A DNA stretch of 63,906 nucleotides from a virus: IMG/VR virus record IMGVR_UViG_3300037325_000356, positions 1 through 63,906 of that record; one strand, written 5' to 3'. The translations under genes and the position numbers were made by a program. Below the pieces are notes generated by a model, which worked only from the letters and a program-made list of their open reading frames with translations, was not told where the DNA came from and did no database searches. Below, piece after piece: positions 7,988-15,725 of this stretch; position 1 is the first letter of the stretch; every line of letters begins with the position of its first letter.

Positions 7988-9067
7988 TTAGAAGGGCATA
8001 TCGGTAAAATCAGCCTCTAACTTTGCAGGCGCTTCTACCGCAAGTTCGGGTGAAGGAGAGCCACTACCACTAATAGCTCGTTGTGGAGGTACAGCAGCCG
8101 ATCGCAAGGTTTCAGGCCGTCTATGCTCATCAATCATTTGGATTGAGGCTTTGACGGTGAAATGCGAATTATATGGTCGGATATCGCCTATCAATAATAT
8201 CAACCGCCGACCTTTAAAGACAGAACCAAGCTTGTTAAAACAGTTGGTCAAATCTTTGTTGGTCGTATAACTCCCCTCCATGTCAACACCGTTAGCGTCT
8301 TGCAGCCATAGCTCCCAATTCGGGGGGAATTTGGCATTCTCAGGTTGTTTAATCTTGGCATAATCGCGAACATACCAGAAGCTATTCTCTCCCAATATGT
8401 GCAGTTTCTTTCGATTGTTTGTGGAGCCTAGCACCTGCAAAAGTAAATCAGAAACCGCTTGAACACCTGCCTTTTCTTGCGGTGTAGCTCCGACAGTTTC
8501 GAGTAAATGCTCGATCAATTCCTTGCTGACTGTGATGTTGTCATCACCTAAAATCTCTGCGATAACCTCGCGACGTTTTTTGATCAGTGGAACTTCGTAT
8601 ATGACCTTGACAGCAGGATTGTTTGGAGTGAACGCGATAGAGACAGAGACAGAGGTACTCTCATCTGAATTCTGATAAATCTTCTCGATCAACCGTCCGG
8701 TAATGTTTCCTACTTTGAAAGTTTTAGCGACAACATTAAATTCGAGTTCGTATTTGTTATCACCGCTTACAAGCCATAACGACTTATCGCCTCCCATGAT
8801 TCCCGGTGCATAAACTGCCGTAACCATATCCCCTTGGACTTTCACCCTGAGCAATGAAGTCTCATCTACTTTTCCGTCATCGCCAGCAGCCTCTAGTAAG
8901 AAGCTGTAAAGATCCGCTCCCTCGTTAATATCCCCCAAACAGAGAGCGTCTGCATGGACTGGATGCCAACCGTCCGCCGGGTACTGTCGAATCGTACACG
9001 AGGGAAACATTGAACCTGCAAATACAATTGTCTTAGTAGGAATGAAGCCATTGCCTTTGATTGCCAT
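7988..9067 (-). CDS. SSB-like DNA metabolism protein with acidic C-terminal tip
   Basis: A 359-residue protein. The last residues are DFTDMPF after a flexible Pro/Ala/Ser stretch, which closely resembles the acidic tip of bacterial single-stranded DNA-binding proteins that recruits replication partners. The start MAIKGNGFIP is chosen because AGGACA precedes it and because the -10 box at 9167-9172 would leave the longer frame (to 9160) without a leader. The N-terminal 150 residues are beta-rich and a second beta-rich segment (FKGRRLILLIGDI) lies near residue 290, but no OB fold can be asserted by eye. Its own class I promoter and an upstream palindrome element fit an early gene. Confidence 0.5.
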   Translation of the reverse strand: MAIKGNGFIPTKTIVFAGSMFPSCTIRQYPADGWHPVHADALCLGDINEGADLYSFLLEAAGDDGKVDETSLLRVKVQGDMVTAVYAPGIMGGDKSLWLVSGDNKYELEFNVVAKTFKVGNITGRLIEKIYQNSDESTSVSVSIAFTPNNPAVKVIYEVPLIKKRREVIAEILGDDNITVSKELIEHLLETVGATPQEKAGVQAVSDLLLQVLGSTNNRKKLHILGENSFWYVRDYAKIKQPENAKFPPNWELWLQDANGVDMEGSYTTNKDLTNCFNKLGSVFKGRRLILLIGDIRPYNSHFTVKASIQMIDEHRRPETLRSAAVPPQRAISGSGSPSPELAVEAPAKLEADFTDMPF

Positions 9068-9166
9068 GATATGTCCTGTTCTTTTCTTCTGGGTGATCTG
9101 TTTTTTCTTGCTGGTTTTGCAGTGCTCATCAAATGGGTTTTTTGTGTCTTTCTCAACCATGTATAC

Positions 9167-9196
9167 ATACTAACTGATGTCAACCCTATCTGTCAA
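9167..9196 (-). promoter_or_regulatory. Class I promoter of the SSB-like gene
   Basis: TTGACA (9191-9196), 18-base spacer, TAGTAT (9167-9172), preceded by AAAAATACTTTATAGAAACCC. A second TTGACA lies inside the spacer. Confidence 0.8.
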
Positions 9197-9332
9197 GGGT
9201 TTCTATAAAGTATTTTTGAAAAAGGCTGGAAGTGCTGCGGGGTATAGATGTGGGTAACAAATTGGGTGCCAGGCGATCGCTATCGGAGTATAGAGATGCC
9301 TATCGCCGGGCCCGATCGGTCAAGACAGACTC

Positions 9333-9439
9333 ATCTAGCATTATTTTAGAGCTTGGTTAACTGCCTATTAACTGTCTGGCAGTCAAACATTTTTACTACA
9401 ATCGTACTATGCACATAGCTAGAACCTAGCAAAAATGCT
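9333..9439 (+). repeat. Left-flank repeat, copy 1
   Basis: Begins CTAGCATTATTTTAGAGC and contains GTCTGGCAGTCAAACATT and CTATGCACATAGCTAG; it abuts palindrome copy 5. Same segment at 29796, 60451 and 63685, always directly left of an element. Confidence 0.9.
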
Positions 9440-9548
9440 AGAAGCGAGTTCACAATTCCTTCACCTTTACTGTAGAGTCTGTCGTTTAAGTTGTCTTACT
9501 ATTAGTAAGAGATCCGAACGACAGACACATCAATTAGAACTCGCTTCT
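9440..9548 (+). repeat. Nested-palindrome element, copy 5
   Basis: Full element between the terminator of 9642-9866 and the promoter region of 7988-9067, the typical cassette boundary position. Confidence 0.9.
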
Positions 9549-9596
9549 AGCATACCTTTTACCTGACTCTAGTATTGAGGACTTTTGCCAAGAAAA

Positions 9597-9624
9597 AACC
9601 CGGCGATCGGGAGATCGTCGGGTT
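9597..9624 (-). terminator. Terminator of the gene at 9642-9866
   Basis: Minus-strand AACCCGACGATC/GATCGCCGGGTT hairpin with TTTTTTCTT tail. Confidence 0.85.
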
Positions 9625-9641
9625 GTTTTAGGCAGGTGTGT

Positions 9642-9866
9642 CTAGTCAAAAAAGAAAAAGGATTTGACCGTCTTTTCTAATTCTGGGGTGCGATCGTACA
9701 CATTGACTTGATCGTGCCCGTGTTGAGCTGTCCCCAAAGGTTCGTGATGTTGGTGAAACCGCTCTACCCATTTGCCTAGTTTGGACTCTTCACCGGGCTT
9801 TAAGGAATACCCCAAATCCTGTGCTAAAACGGCTGGGAAGACTGCTGTCGCTGCTGTTAAGGTCAT
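9642..9866 (-). CDS. Truncated paralogue: C-terminal domain of the 12937 protein behind a KilA-N leader
   Basis: A 74-residue protein. Residues 9-74 (DLGYSLKPGEESKLGKW...YDRTPEL) match the C-terminal ~65 residues of the 233-residue protein at 12937. Its start MTLT and the preceding leader match instead those of the KilA-N gene at 21504. It thus looks like a deletion fusion of two cassettes that kept a promoter, a GA-rich leader and a terminator. It ends with FFFFD. Whether it is translated is unknown, but the frame is intact and could give a dominant-negative or independent domain. Confidence 0.6.
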   Translation of the reverse strand: MTLTAATAVFPAVLAQDLGYSLKPGEESKLGKWVERFHQHHEPLGTAQHGHDQVNVYDRTPELEKTVKSFFFFD

Positions 9867-9896
9867 CTTTTTCTCTCTCGTTACTGTTCTCTTTAA

Positions 9897-9926
9897 AAGA
9901 TAGCACACCCAAACACTTTATGTCAA
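9897..9926 (-). promoter_or_regulatory. Class I promoter of the gene at 9642-9866
   Basis: TTGACA (9921-9926), 18-base spacer, TATCTT (9897-9902), then a GAGAGA leader. Confidence 0.8.
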
Positions 9927-9943
9927 TACTTTTTTAATTCTTC

Positions 9944-10051
9944 AGAAGCGAGGTTAGAATTCCTCACCGTTACGGTAGAGTCTGTCGTTTTTACCTTCTT
10001 ACTATTAGTAAGAGATCCGAACGACAAACTCATCAATTGGAACTCGCTTCT
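9944..10051 (+). repeat. Nested-palindrome element, copy 6
   Basis: Full element lying 17 bases from the TTGACA of the cassette to its left. Followed by AAAAAACCCGGCGATCGC, the left half of a terminator whose right arm is missing. Confidence 0.9.
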
Positions 10052-10259
10052 AGTCAGCATTATACCTAACTCTAGTATTGTGGACTTTTGGCAAGAAAAA
10101 ACCCGGCGATCGCATCACTTTTGAAACCGTTTGTTTTAGGCAGGTGCTACCAAGTCCGCAGCCTCAAACCTATGCCGTGTAATGTTTTGACCTAATTTTG
10201 CCGAATGCAAAGTCCGCACATCGAATGATGCTATACGCCGCCCGTTTCCATAGAAACCA

Positions 10260-10288
10260 TTGACATCTGTCAGGCGGTGAGTTAAAAT
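10260..10288 (+). promoter_or_regulatory. Class I promoter of the T5orf172-like gene
   Basis: TTGACA (10260-10265), 17-base spacer, TAAAAT (10283-10288), followed by GAAAGAGAGAGG before the ATG. Confidence 0.8.
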
Positions 10289-10319
10289 AGCAGAAAGCGA
10301 GAAAGAGAGAGGAAAAGGG

Positions 10320-10718
10320 ATGAGTTATGAAAACGGTGCGGATAAATATTCAAAACCGGGGAATGTGTACGTCTTTGTCAATTTGAAGCGATGGAAAATA
10401 AAGATCGGATTAACGGGGCGAAAAGTGGAGAGAAGATTAGAAGAAATACAGCAAGACTACGGCAGACAGGTTATGTCTGTGTTCGTCTGTGAGACTTCTA
10501 ATATGTGGAAATTGGAGCAGACGGCACATCGGAAGTTTCGCAAGTACAAATCGCCAGAACCTAAAAACCTGACAGGACAGTCTGAATGGTTCGCACTTTC
10601 ACCGTGTTTAATAATTAAAGTGATTTGTTTCCTGTTTCTTCAGAATAAACGGCTAGAGATTGGCTATCGAATTGAGAAGAGTTGGTGCTTTAAGCTGCTA
10701 AATATGCTAAAAAGATAG
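10320..10718 (+). CDS. T5orf172/GIY-YIG-like nuclease domain protein
   Basis: A 132-residue protein. Residues 14-95 show the MUG113/T5orf172 variant of the GIY-YIG fold: NVYVFVN (the Y-V strand), KIGLTGR-KVERRLEEI (the conserved G and R of the helix), LEQTAHRKFRKY (metal-ligand region) and GQSEWFAL. The C-terminal 35 residues are basic and hydrophobic. Such proteins are often free-standing nucleases in phages. A strong promoter and GA-rich leader precede it and a terminator separates it from the terminase gene. Confidence 0.75.
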   Translation: MSYENGADKYSKPGNVYVFVNLKRWKIKIGLTGRKVERRLEEIQQDYGRQVMSVFVCETSNMWKLEQTAHRKFRKYKSPEPKNLTGQSEWFALSPCLIIKVICFLFLQNKRLEIGYRIEKSWCFKLLNMLKR

Positions 10719-10723
10719 AGATA

Positions 10724-10754
10724 AGATCGGGCGTTGAAATACCCGATCTTTTTT
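10724..10754 (+). terminator. Terminator between the nuclease and terminase genes
   Basis: Stem AGATCGGG/CCCGATCT with a 10-base loop and TTTTTTG tail. Confidence 0.85.
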
Positions 10755-10774
10755 GTGTAGCACGGACAAAAACA

Positions 10775-12178
10775 ATGGGATTATTAGCAAAATATAGAAA
10801 CAGGGTTGAATTAGAAAATAGTGGGGAATTGTTGAAATTGCAACCGAAACAACAGGAAGTGTTCAACAGTAAGGTAGACATAGCGATATCAGGAGGAGCG
10901 GCGGGCGGGGGCAAATCGGCATTAGCGGCCGCGATTGCAGCAGATCAATCAAAAATAATAAATGAAAAATACCGCTGTGTAATATTTAGACGAACTCATG
11001 CACAGGCAAGAAACCCTGGGGGGATGGTAGACGAAACAAAGCGCTGGTATCCGACATTAAACGGGCGGCTAAATGAAAGTAGATTAGAATGGGTGTTTCC
11101 GTCGGGTGCTAAAGTAACTCTATCGCATCTACAGCATGAGAAAGACCGCCTAAACTGGCAAGGGACGGCACTATGCACGATAATTTGGGATGAGTTAACA
11201 CATTTTACAGAGACTCAATTTTGGTATCTAATGAGTCGGGCCCGATCAATCAGCGGCATCCGTCCTATAATTCGTGCAACTTGTAACCCTGATGCTGACA
11301 GTTGGGTTGCAAATTTAATCAATTGGTGGATAGGTGACGACGGCTACCCAAATCCCGATCGCGCGGGTGTGTCGAGATGGTTTGTTAGGAAAGGTCTTGA
11401 TACAATTTGGAGAGATACCAGGGAAGAGTTGCTAGAAATATTTCCTAGTAGTGATCCTAAATCACTCGCTTTTTATCCTTCAAAACTAGAGGATAATCAA
11501 GCATTAATGACAGCCGATCCTAACTACAAAGGAATGTTAGAATCACTTTCTGATCCGGTAGAAGTTGCCAGACTATTAGACGGCAACTGGAAAATCCGAT
11601 CAAGTGAATCAAGACTGTTCAAACAGAGCGCGATTTTTGCTTGTGCTGTTGGGAATTGGCAAGATCCAAAATTAAATCATAATTACTTAATCGGAGTCGA
11701 TCCTAACTTTGGAGGTTCCGACTTTTTCGTGTTTCAAGTTTGGGATCTGACTCGAACTCCCTATCAATTGGTTTACGAATTTAGAGAGCAAAAACAATCA
11801 ATTTTAAGCTCGATCGCAGCGCTAGGAAATACTATCGATCGCTATCAGCCATTTATTGTCTCAGTTGAAAAGAACGGGGGCGGACAGACAATATTAGAGA
11901 CGATAGCGGCTCAATACCCTGGTACTAGAATGGAAGCCGTCAACACTTCCCACATATCAAAAAAAATCAACACCGATCGGATTGCGATCGCTGTTGAAAG
12001 TTTAATTGTTGTTTACCCGGCTGACTGGGTTGGTATAAATGAGATGTTAGATTTCTCTAAAATTGCAAGAGAAGCTGTAACCGGAAATGATGACTGTATT
12101 ATGGCGTGGGCGGTCGCTTTTGCCTTCCTAGACGAGGCTCTAGAGAATGGCATCATCTCCCCTACTTTGCTATTTTAA
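10775..12178 (+). CDS. terL: Terminase large subunit
   Basis: A 467-residue protein, a normal length for TerL. Residues 43-55 (SGGAAGGGKSALA) are the Walker A loop; an adjacent FRRTHAQ and the Walker B-like TIIWDELTHF (residue ~135) complete the ATPase. The nuclease half starts near residue 310 with IGVDPNFGGSD (first acidic metal ligand), has a VEKNGGG segment and the late acidic cluster GNDDCIMAWA. It packages DNA into the prohead. No recognisable small subunit lies next to it (candidates at 19416 or 32480), and it is transcribed alone, which is unusual. A weak ribosome binding site precedes the ATG. Confidence 0.9.
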   Translation: MGLLAKYRNRVELENSGELLKLQPKQQEVFNSKVDIAISGGAAGGGKSALAAAIAADQSKIINEKYRCVIFRRTHAQARNPGGMVDETKRWYPTLNGRLNESRLEWVFPSGAKVTLSHLQHEKDRLNWQGTALCTIIWDELTHFTETQFWYLMSRARSISGIRPIIRATCNPDADSWVANLINWWIGDDGYPNPDRAGVSRWFVRKGLDTIWRDTREELLEIFPSSDPKSLAFYPSKLEDNQALMTADPNYKGMLESLSDPVEVARLLDGNWKIRSSESRLFKQSAIFACAVGNWQDPKLNHNYLIGVDPNFGGSDFFVFQVWDLTRTPYQLVYEFREQKQSILSSIAALGNTIDRYQPFIVSVEKNGGGQTILETIAAQYPGTRMEAVNTSHISKKINTDRIAIAVESLIVVYPADWVGINEMLDFSKIAREAVTGNDDCIMAWAVAFAFLDEALENGIISPTLLF

Positions 12179-12183
12179 GGTTT

Positions 12184-12384
12184 CTAAATATTTCCCCATG
12201 TTTTCCTGAGAATGATATTTGCGATCGTTGTCTTTGAAACACCAAATCGGACTTGAATAGCTGCCCTTGATACCCCATTGTCGGCTAAGCGTCGGATTTC
12301 TAAGACTTCGAGACTTGTCAACTTTGACATCGGGTGTTTATCGCCGCTGTTGTCTCTTGTTCGATAATTGTTAACGCTGTCCAT
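12184..12384 (-). CDS. Small helix-turn-helix protein
   Basis: A 66-residue protein; an inner start at MSKLT would give 48. The sequence LADNGVSRAAIQVRFGVSKTTIANII is a clear helix-turn-helix of the resolvase/transposase-C-terminal kind. Its start overlaps the end of the upstream gene by 14 bases, so the two are translationally coupled. Probably a DNA-binding regulator; target unknown. Confidence 0.65.
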   Translation of the reverse strand: MDSVNNYRTRDNSGDKHPMSKLTSLEVLEIRRLADNGVSRAAIQVRFGVSKTTIANIILRKTWGNI

Positions 12385-12622
12385 TTGCTCTGTATTCCCT
12401 TATTTTTTCCTTGTAAGCTTTGATCGCCTCTTCTTCTGTTGCGTAGTTTATACCGAATAGAAACGTGTCAGAAATTTCGTCGTAATTCACAACCTCCCAA
12501 TTTTTGCCATCTATGAAACGCAAAAGGATGTTGGTGTTTCCCCGCCCCGTAGGAACTAAAGTTGATCGCAGGATCTCATCTTTTAGAAACGATTTTTGAA
12601 GTGCTGACAACTGATTGCTCAT
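12371..12622 (-). CDS. Hypothetical small protein of an HTH operon
   Basis: An 83-residue protein starting MSNQLSALQ behind an AGAGAGAG leader. Residues 30-75 (LLRFIDGKNWEVV..., ATEEEAIKAYKEKI) look like one small alpha/beta domain. Not recognised. First gene of a two-gene operon with the HTH protein at 12184, driven by the class I promoter at 12652. Confidence 0.6.
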   Translation of the reverse strand: MSNQLSALQKSFLKDEILRSTLVPTGRGNTNILLRFIDGKNWEVVNYDEISDTFLFGINYATEEEAIKAYKEKIREYRANGQR

Positions 12623-12651
12623 TTTGGTCTCTCTCTTTTTTCTCTTGTTCG

Positions 12652-12681
12652 ATCGTAACACATGGTAATACTTTATGTCAA
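12652..12681 (-). promoter_or_regulatory. Class I promoter of the 12622-12184 operon
   Basis: TTGACA (12676-12681), 18-base spacer, TACGAT (12652-12657) on the minus strand. Confidence 0.8.
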
Positions 12682-12734
12682 CCCTTCCCAAAGCTATTAA
12701 AAATTGAAAGACCGCCCGCCCGATCGGTCAAGAC

Positions 12735-12842
12735 AGAAGCGAGGTATCAAGTCATCACCTTTACTGTTGTGTCTGTCGTTTCTACCTTCTTACTATTAGT
12801 AAGAGATCCAAACGACAGACACAGCAACTAGAACCCGCCTCT
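12735..12842 (+). repeat. Nested-palindrome element, copy 7
   Basis: Full element, outer right arm GAACCCGCCTCT. Sits between the terminator of 12937 and the promoter of 12622. Confidence 0.9.
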
Positions 12843-12890
12843 ATCCTCCCTTTTACCCGGCTCATGTATTGTGGACTTTGGGCAAGAAAA

Positions 12891-12918
12891 AACCCGGCGA
12901 TCGGGCGATCGTCGGGTT
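12891..12918 (-). terminator. Terminator of the gene at 12937-13638
   Basis: AACCCGACGATC/GATCGCCGGGTT hairpin and T-run on the minus strand. Confidence 0.85.
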
Positions 12919-12936
12919 GTTTCGGCTAGATTGTGT

Positions 12937-13638
12937 CTAGTCGAAAAAGGCTTTGACTGTCGCCTGTAATTCTGGAGTGCGATCGTACACATTGACTTGA
13001 TAGCGACCGTGTTGAGCTTGCCCTAAAGGTTCGTGATACCTCCTTACCCATTTGCCTAGTTTGGACTCTTCACCGGGCTTTAAGGAATACCCCAAATCTC
13101 GCGCTAAAACGGCTGCTAAAACGGGGTTAGCAGCGCTACCGGGTAAAGCGCTGTTTGCTCCCAATTCCTCTGCTAAACGCTGCTCAAACGCTGCTTTGAT
13201 TATTGGGTTGGTAATACTCGGCAATAGTTTTGTAGCGTCTACCAATACCTCAAACGATGTCGGCAACTGTCGGGACTGTTCTGGTGCGGGTGCGGGTGCG
13301 GTTAGTTGGCTAATAACGTGCTTTACCCCGATCGCCCCAAACGTCCGAGCCAACTGCTTAGCCATCGGTGCGGCTGCTTTAGACTCGTATGCAAAGTATT
13401 CGATCGCTAGCCAAACCGCTTGGGGATTAAAGCCATTCTCTACCAAGTCTCCACACTCAAGTCCATGCTCAGTATAGGTTTGGGCTAGTTTTACCGACTT
13501 AAAGTCTCCACCATCGATAATAGAGTTGTGGTGAACGCTACAGCAGCGCGCAACACCACGGATGCTCAAATTCCCATTGGGCATTGCCTGATCACGAATG
13601 AAACTCAAAAAGTCTTGTTCAGATTTGATAATGTTCAT
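12937..13638 (-). CDS. Antirepressor-like phage regulatory protein, unassigned family
   Basis: A 233-residue protein. The N-terminal ~95 residues (FLSFIRDQ, LSIRGVARCCSVHHNSI, NPQAVWLAIEYFAYESK) resemble the organisation of phage antirepressors; a Pro/Ala linker near residue 115 leads to a C-terminal domain (DLGYSLKPGEESKLGKWVRRYH, VNVYDRTPEL) that also exists alone in the 74-residue protein at 9642. One-gene transcription unit with class I promoter, GA leader and terminator. Function inferred from context and layout only. Confidence 0.55.
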   Translation of the reverse strand: MNIIKSEQDFLSFIRDQAMPNGNLSIRGVARCCSVHHNSIIDGGDFKSVKLAQTYTEHGLECGDLVENGFNPQAVWLAIEYFAYESKAAAPMAKQLARTFGAIGVKHVISQLTAPAPAPEQSRQLPTSFEVLVDATKLLPSITNPIIKAAFEQRLAEELGANSALPGSAANPVLAAVLARDLGYSLKPGEESKLGKWVRRYHEPLGQAQHGRYQVNVYDRTPELQATVKAFFD

Positions 13639-13688
13639 GACGGTTCTCTCTCGCTAATTTTCCGATCCGGCGATCGCACGTTAGTCTT

Positions 13689-13718
13689 ATTTTAGCATAC
13701 GCAAACACTTTATGTCAA
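13689..13718 (-). promoter_or_regulatory. Class I promoter of the gene at 12937
   Basis: TTGACA (13713-13718), 18-base spacer with extended TATGC, TAAAAT (13689-13694). The palindrome element begins 12 bases upstream. Confidence 0.8.
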
Positions 13719-13730
13719 TGGTCTTTATCC

Positions 13731-13838
13731 AGAAGCGAGGTATCAAGTCATCACCTTTACTGTTGTGTCTGTAGTTTAAGTTGTCTTACTATTAGTAAGA
13801 GATCCAAACGACAAACACAGCAACTAGAACCCGCTTCT
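13731..13838 (+). repeat. Nested-palindrome element, copy 8
   Basis: Full element, loop variant AAGTTGTCTTACT. Confidence 0.9.
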
Positions 13839-13878
13839 ACTCTACCTTTTACCCAACTCAAGTATTGGGGGATTTCTG

Positions 13879-14202
13879 CTAAAGCGTGGTGTCAAAAACT
13901 TGGGGTAAAGTCTCAAAAATATATTTAATGTTGAGTGAGACTTGCCGCCCGCTGGTATTGGGTAGCGCGGCGACAGAGACAGCAATCAGTTCAACTCTAG
14001 TCTCAAATGTACGAATTGCTAGACTCATCTCTCTTTCTATCTCGCTGGCTGTTATTTGGTTGCTGTAAACAGCCTCTAGTCCGTACTCTGGCATATAGGG
14101 GATCTCTCCCTTTCGTGTTCGTGCCAATATATACAGAGATTGCTGCACGTCGGTTATTGACTGTCTCGCTAGCCGTCCGCCCGGCACTGATAAATAAAAC
14201 AT
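13879..14202 (-). CDS. Baseplate wedge protein, gp25/gpW-like
   Basis: A 107-residue protein, the usual size of the gp25-like (lysozyme-related) wedge proteins. Typical features are DVQQSLYILARTRKGEIPYMPEYG near residues 18-45, where the R-T-R-x-G-E motif is diagnostic, then an amphipathic helix (EIEREMSLAIRTFE) and a beta segment ending SLNIKYIFE. gp25 links tail sheath and baseplate. It ends 41 bases from a palindrome element and has no neighbouring structural gene. Confidence 0.85.
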   Translation of the reverse strand: MFYLSVPGGRLARQSITDVQQSLYILARTRKGEIPYMPEYGLEAVYSNQITASEIEREMSLAIRTFETRVELIAVSVAALPNTSGRQVSLNIKYIFETLPQVFDTTL

Positions 14203-14224
14203 TTTGAGATATTCCTGTAAAGGG

Positions 14225-14253
14225 TTGACATCTAGTGTAGTATGTGATAAGAT
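14225..14253 (+). promoter_or_regulatory. Class I promoter of the SWIM-type gene
   Basis: TTGACA (14225-14230), 17-base spacer, TAAGAT (14248-14253). A leader of about 130 bases follows. Confidence 0.8.
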
Positions 14254-14388
14254 TAAAAAAGCCAGAAAGCCGTGTATAGCTTTCTGACTATAACAAACTC
14301 AAAAGAAAAGAGAGAGAGAGTTTGCTATTTCAAATGTAGCAGTTCAATTGCTCAACAGTTGCCAACATCCATAAACGAGAGAGAGACC

Positions 14389-14910
14389 ATGAAAACTACC
14401 CTAAAGCGCGATCTCAAAGCACTCCAAAACGCTCTGATCTATACTAAGGAAGCGATCGCGCGTTTGCTGGGAGTCACAGTTAAAAGCATTACTCGGACTA
14501 TGGTTTGGTGGTCGGGTTTCTGGATTCTGATTAAAGGCAGAAGCCCCCGCCTCTACAAAAAATCTTTGTTTGATAAGCACTTCGCGAATTTCCGCAAGCA
14601 GGCAGCGACCAACTACACAGTCTCGAAAACAGACAGCAGCACTTATAAAGTGACTCCGATCGCGCAAGAACCCCCTGCTGAATACACAAAATCTTACCTG
14701 GTTTTGAGCGCCGCGCCTAAAGGTTTACTCAGATACACTTGTGGCTGTACGGATTTTAAAAGGTTGTCTGAGGCATTCAGAGCACCCGCCTGCAAGCATA
14801 TCTATGCAGTGCTAGCTACGCAAGGATTCGGGTCGCTTAAGGAGGCGATCGACAGCAATAAAGCCATCGACACCGCCGCACTCGAAGCTAAACTTGCGAT
14901 CGGGCTGTAG
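14389..14910 (+). CDS. SWIM-type zinc finger protein
   Basis: A 173-residue protein starting MKTTLKRDL behind GAGAGAGAGA; the open frame extends upstream to 14272 without a site. Residues 115-145 carry C-G-C-T-D...PACKHIYAVL, i.e. the CxCx(n)CxH zinc ligand set of SWIM domains. An N-terminal Lys/Arg-rich part (LLGVTVKSITRTM) may bind nucleic acid. SWIM fingers occur in DNA- or protein-binding factors, including cyanobacterial ones. Monocistronic; the GTTCAG array B follows immediately. Confidence 0.7.
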   Translation: MKTTLKRDLKALQNALIYTKEAIARLLGVTVKSITRTMVWWSGFWILIKGRSPRLYKKSLFDKHFANFRKQAATNYTVSKTDSSTYKVTPIAQEPPAEYTKSYLVLSAAPKGLLRYTCGCTDFKRLSEAFRAPACKHIYAVLATQGFGSLKEAIDSNKAIDTAALEAKLAIGL

Positions 14911-14917
14911 CACGTCG

Positions 14918-15400
14918 ATTATTCAGGCGTTCAGAGTATTGAACGCTCGGCTGAACGCTCGGCTGAACGCCTGAACCTTGCACACTGTACCGTTTAGATG
15001 CGTTCACGGTTGAGACTGTCTGAACGGTCGGCTGAACGCCTGAACCTCGCGCACTGTACCCATTAGAGGCGATCGCACTGTGTTCGATTATTCAGGCGTT
15101 CAGAGTGTCTGAACGCTCGGCTGAACGCCTGAACCTTGCACACTGTACCGTTTAGATGCGTTCACGGTTGAGACTGTCTGAACTCTACCGTGAACGCCTG
15201 AACCTCGCGCACTGTACAGGTTTGAGACGATAATTGTTCACACCTTATTTTTTCCGTTCAGAGTGTCTGAACGCCTCTAATTAAATTTTCTGAACGCTCG
15301 GCTGAACGCTCGGCTGAACGCCTGAACCTCGCGCACTGTAACCGTTCGGTTGAGTTCACGGTTGAGTTCACGGTTGAGTCTGTCTGAACGCTCGGCTGAC
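14918..15400 (-). repeat. GTTCAGA/TCTGAAC repeat array B (inverted relative to A, C, D)
   Basis: Longest array, about 480 bases of CTGAACG-type units with dyads GTTCAGAGTGTCTGAAC at 15098 and 15258 and repeated CTCGCGCACTGTACC blocks. No gene is credible inside. Confidence 0.85.
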
Positions 15401-15496
15401 CCATTTTTCGGGTTAAGGTGGAGAGGAAATTGAAACCTCGCTTCTGTCTTGACCGATCGGGCGGACGGGCCATTCTAATCGACAAAGCCAAAAACA

Positions 15497-15535
15497 AAAA
15501 ACCGGGTAAAATGTCATTTTCTACCCGGTTTTTTA
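15497..15535. terminator. Bidirectional terminator hairpin
   Basis: AACCGGGTAAAATG/CATTTTCTACCCGGTT with T-run on the + side and A-run on the other, beyond array B. It lies in a stretch without a credible gene. Confidence 0.75.
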
Positions 15536-15642
15536 TGTTTTGGGCATGACAACTCTTTGTATTCTGAATCCAGACAGAGACAGAGACGCGGCGATCGGAT
15601 GCTGTTAAAACTTCCATATTTTCAACAAATAGGTACAGATAA

Positions 15643-15668
15643 AAATAGTAAACGTTTACTATTTTTAT
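15643..15668. promoter_or_regulatory. Perfect 26-bp palindrome centred on AGTAAACGTTTACT
   Basis: The symmetric sequence spans ATAGTAAACGTTTACTAT with flanking A/T runs. A related site with diverged flanks lies at 37781 together with 35 further homologous bases. Candidate operator. Confidence 0.6.
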
Positions 15669-15676
15669 CTCACATT

Positions 15677-15709
15677 AAAAACCCGCTAGATTTGGGCATC
15701 TAGCGGGTT
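15677..15709 (-). terminator. Terminator of the membrane-ATPase operon
   Basis: AACCCGCTAGATG...ATCTAGCGGGTTTTTAATG on the minus strand, 17 bases past the ATPase stop. Confidence 0.85.
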
Positions 15710-15725
15710 GTGTCACGGTTCCAGT

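Noticed and set aside
15258-15617. A 119-codon minus-strand frame starting near the 26-bp palindrome
   Set aside because: It runs through a strong terminator hairpin and into array B; codons are set by repeats, so at most a remnant.
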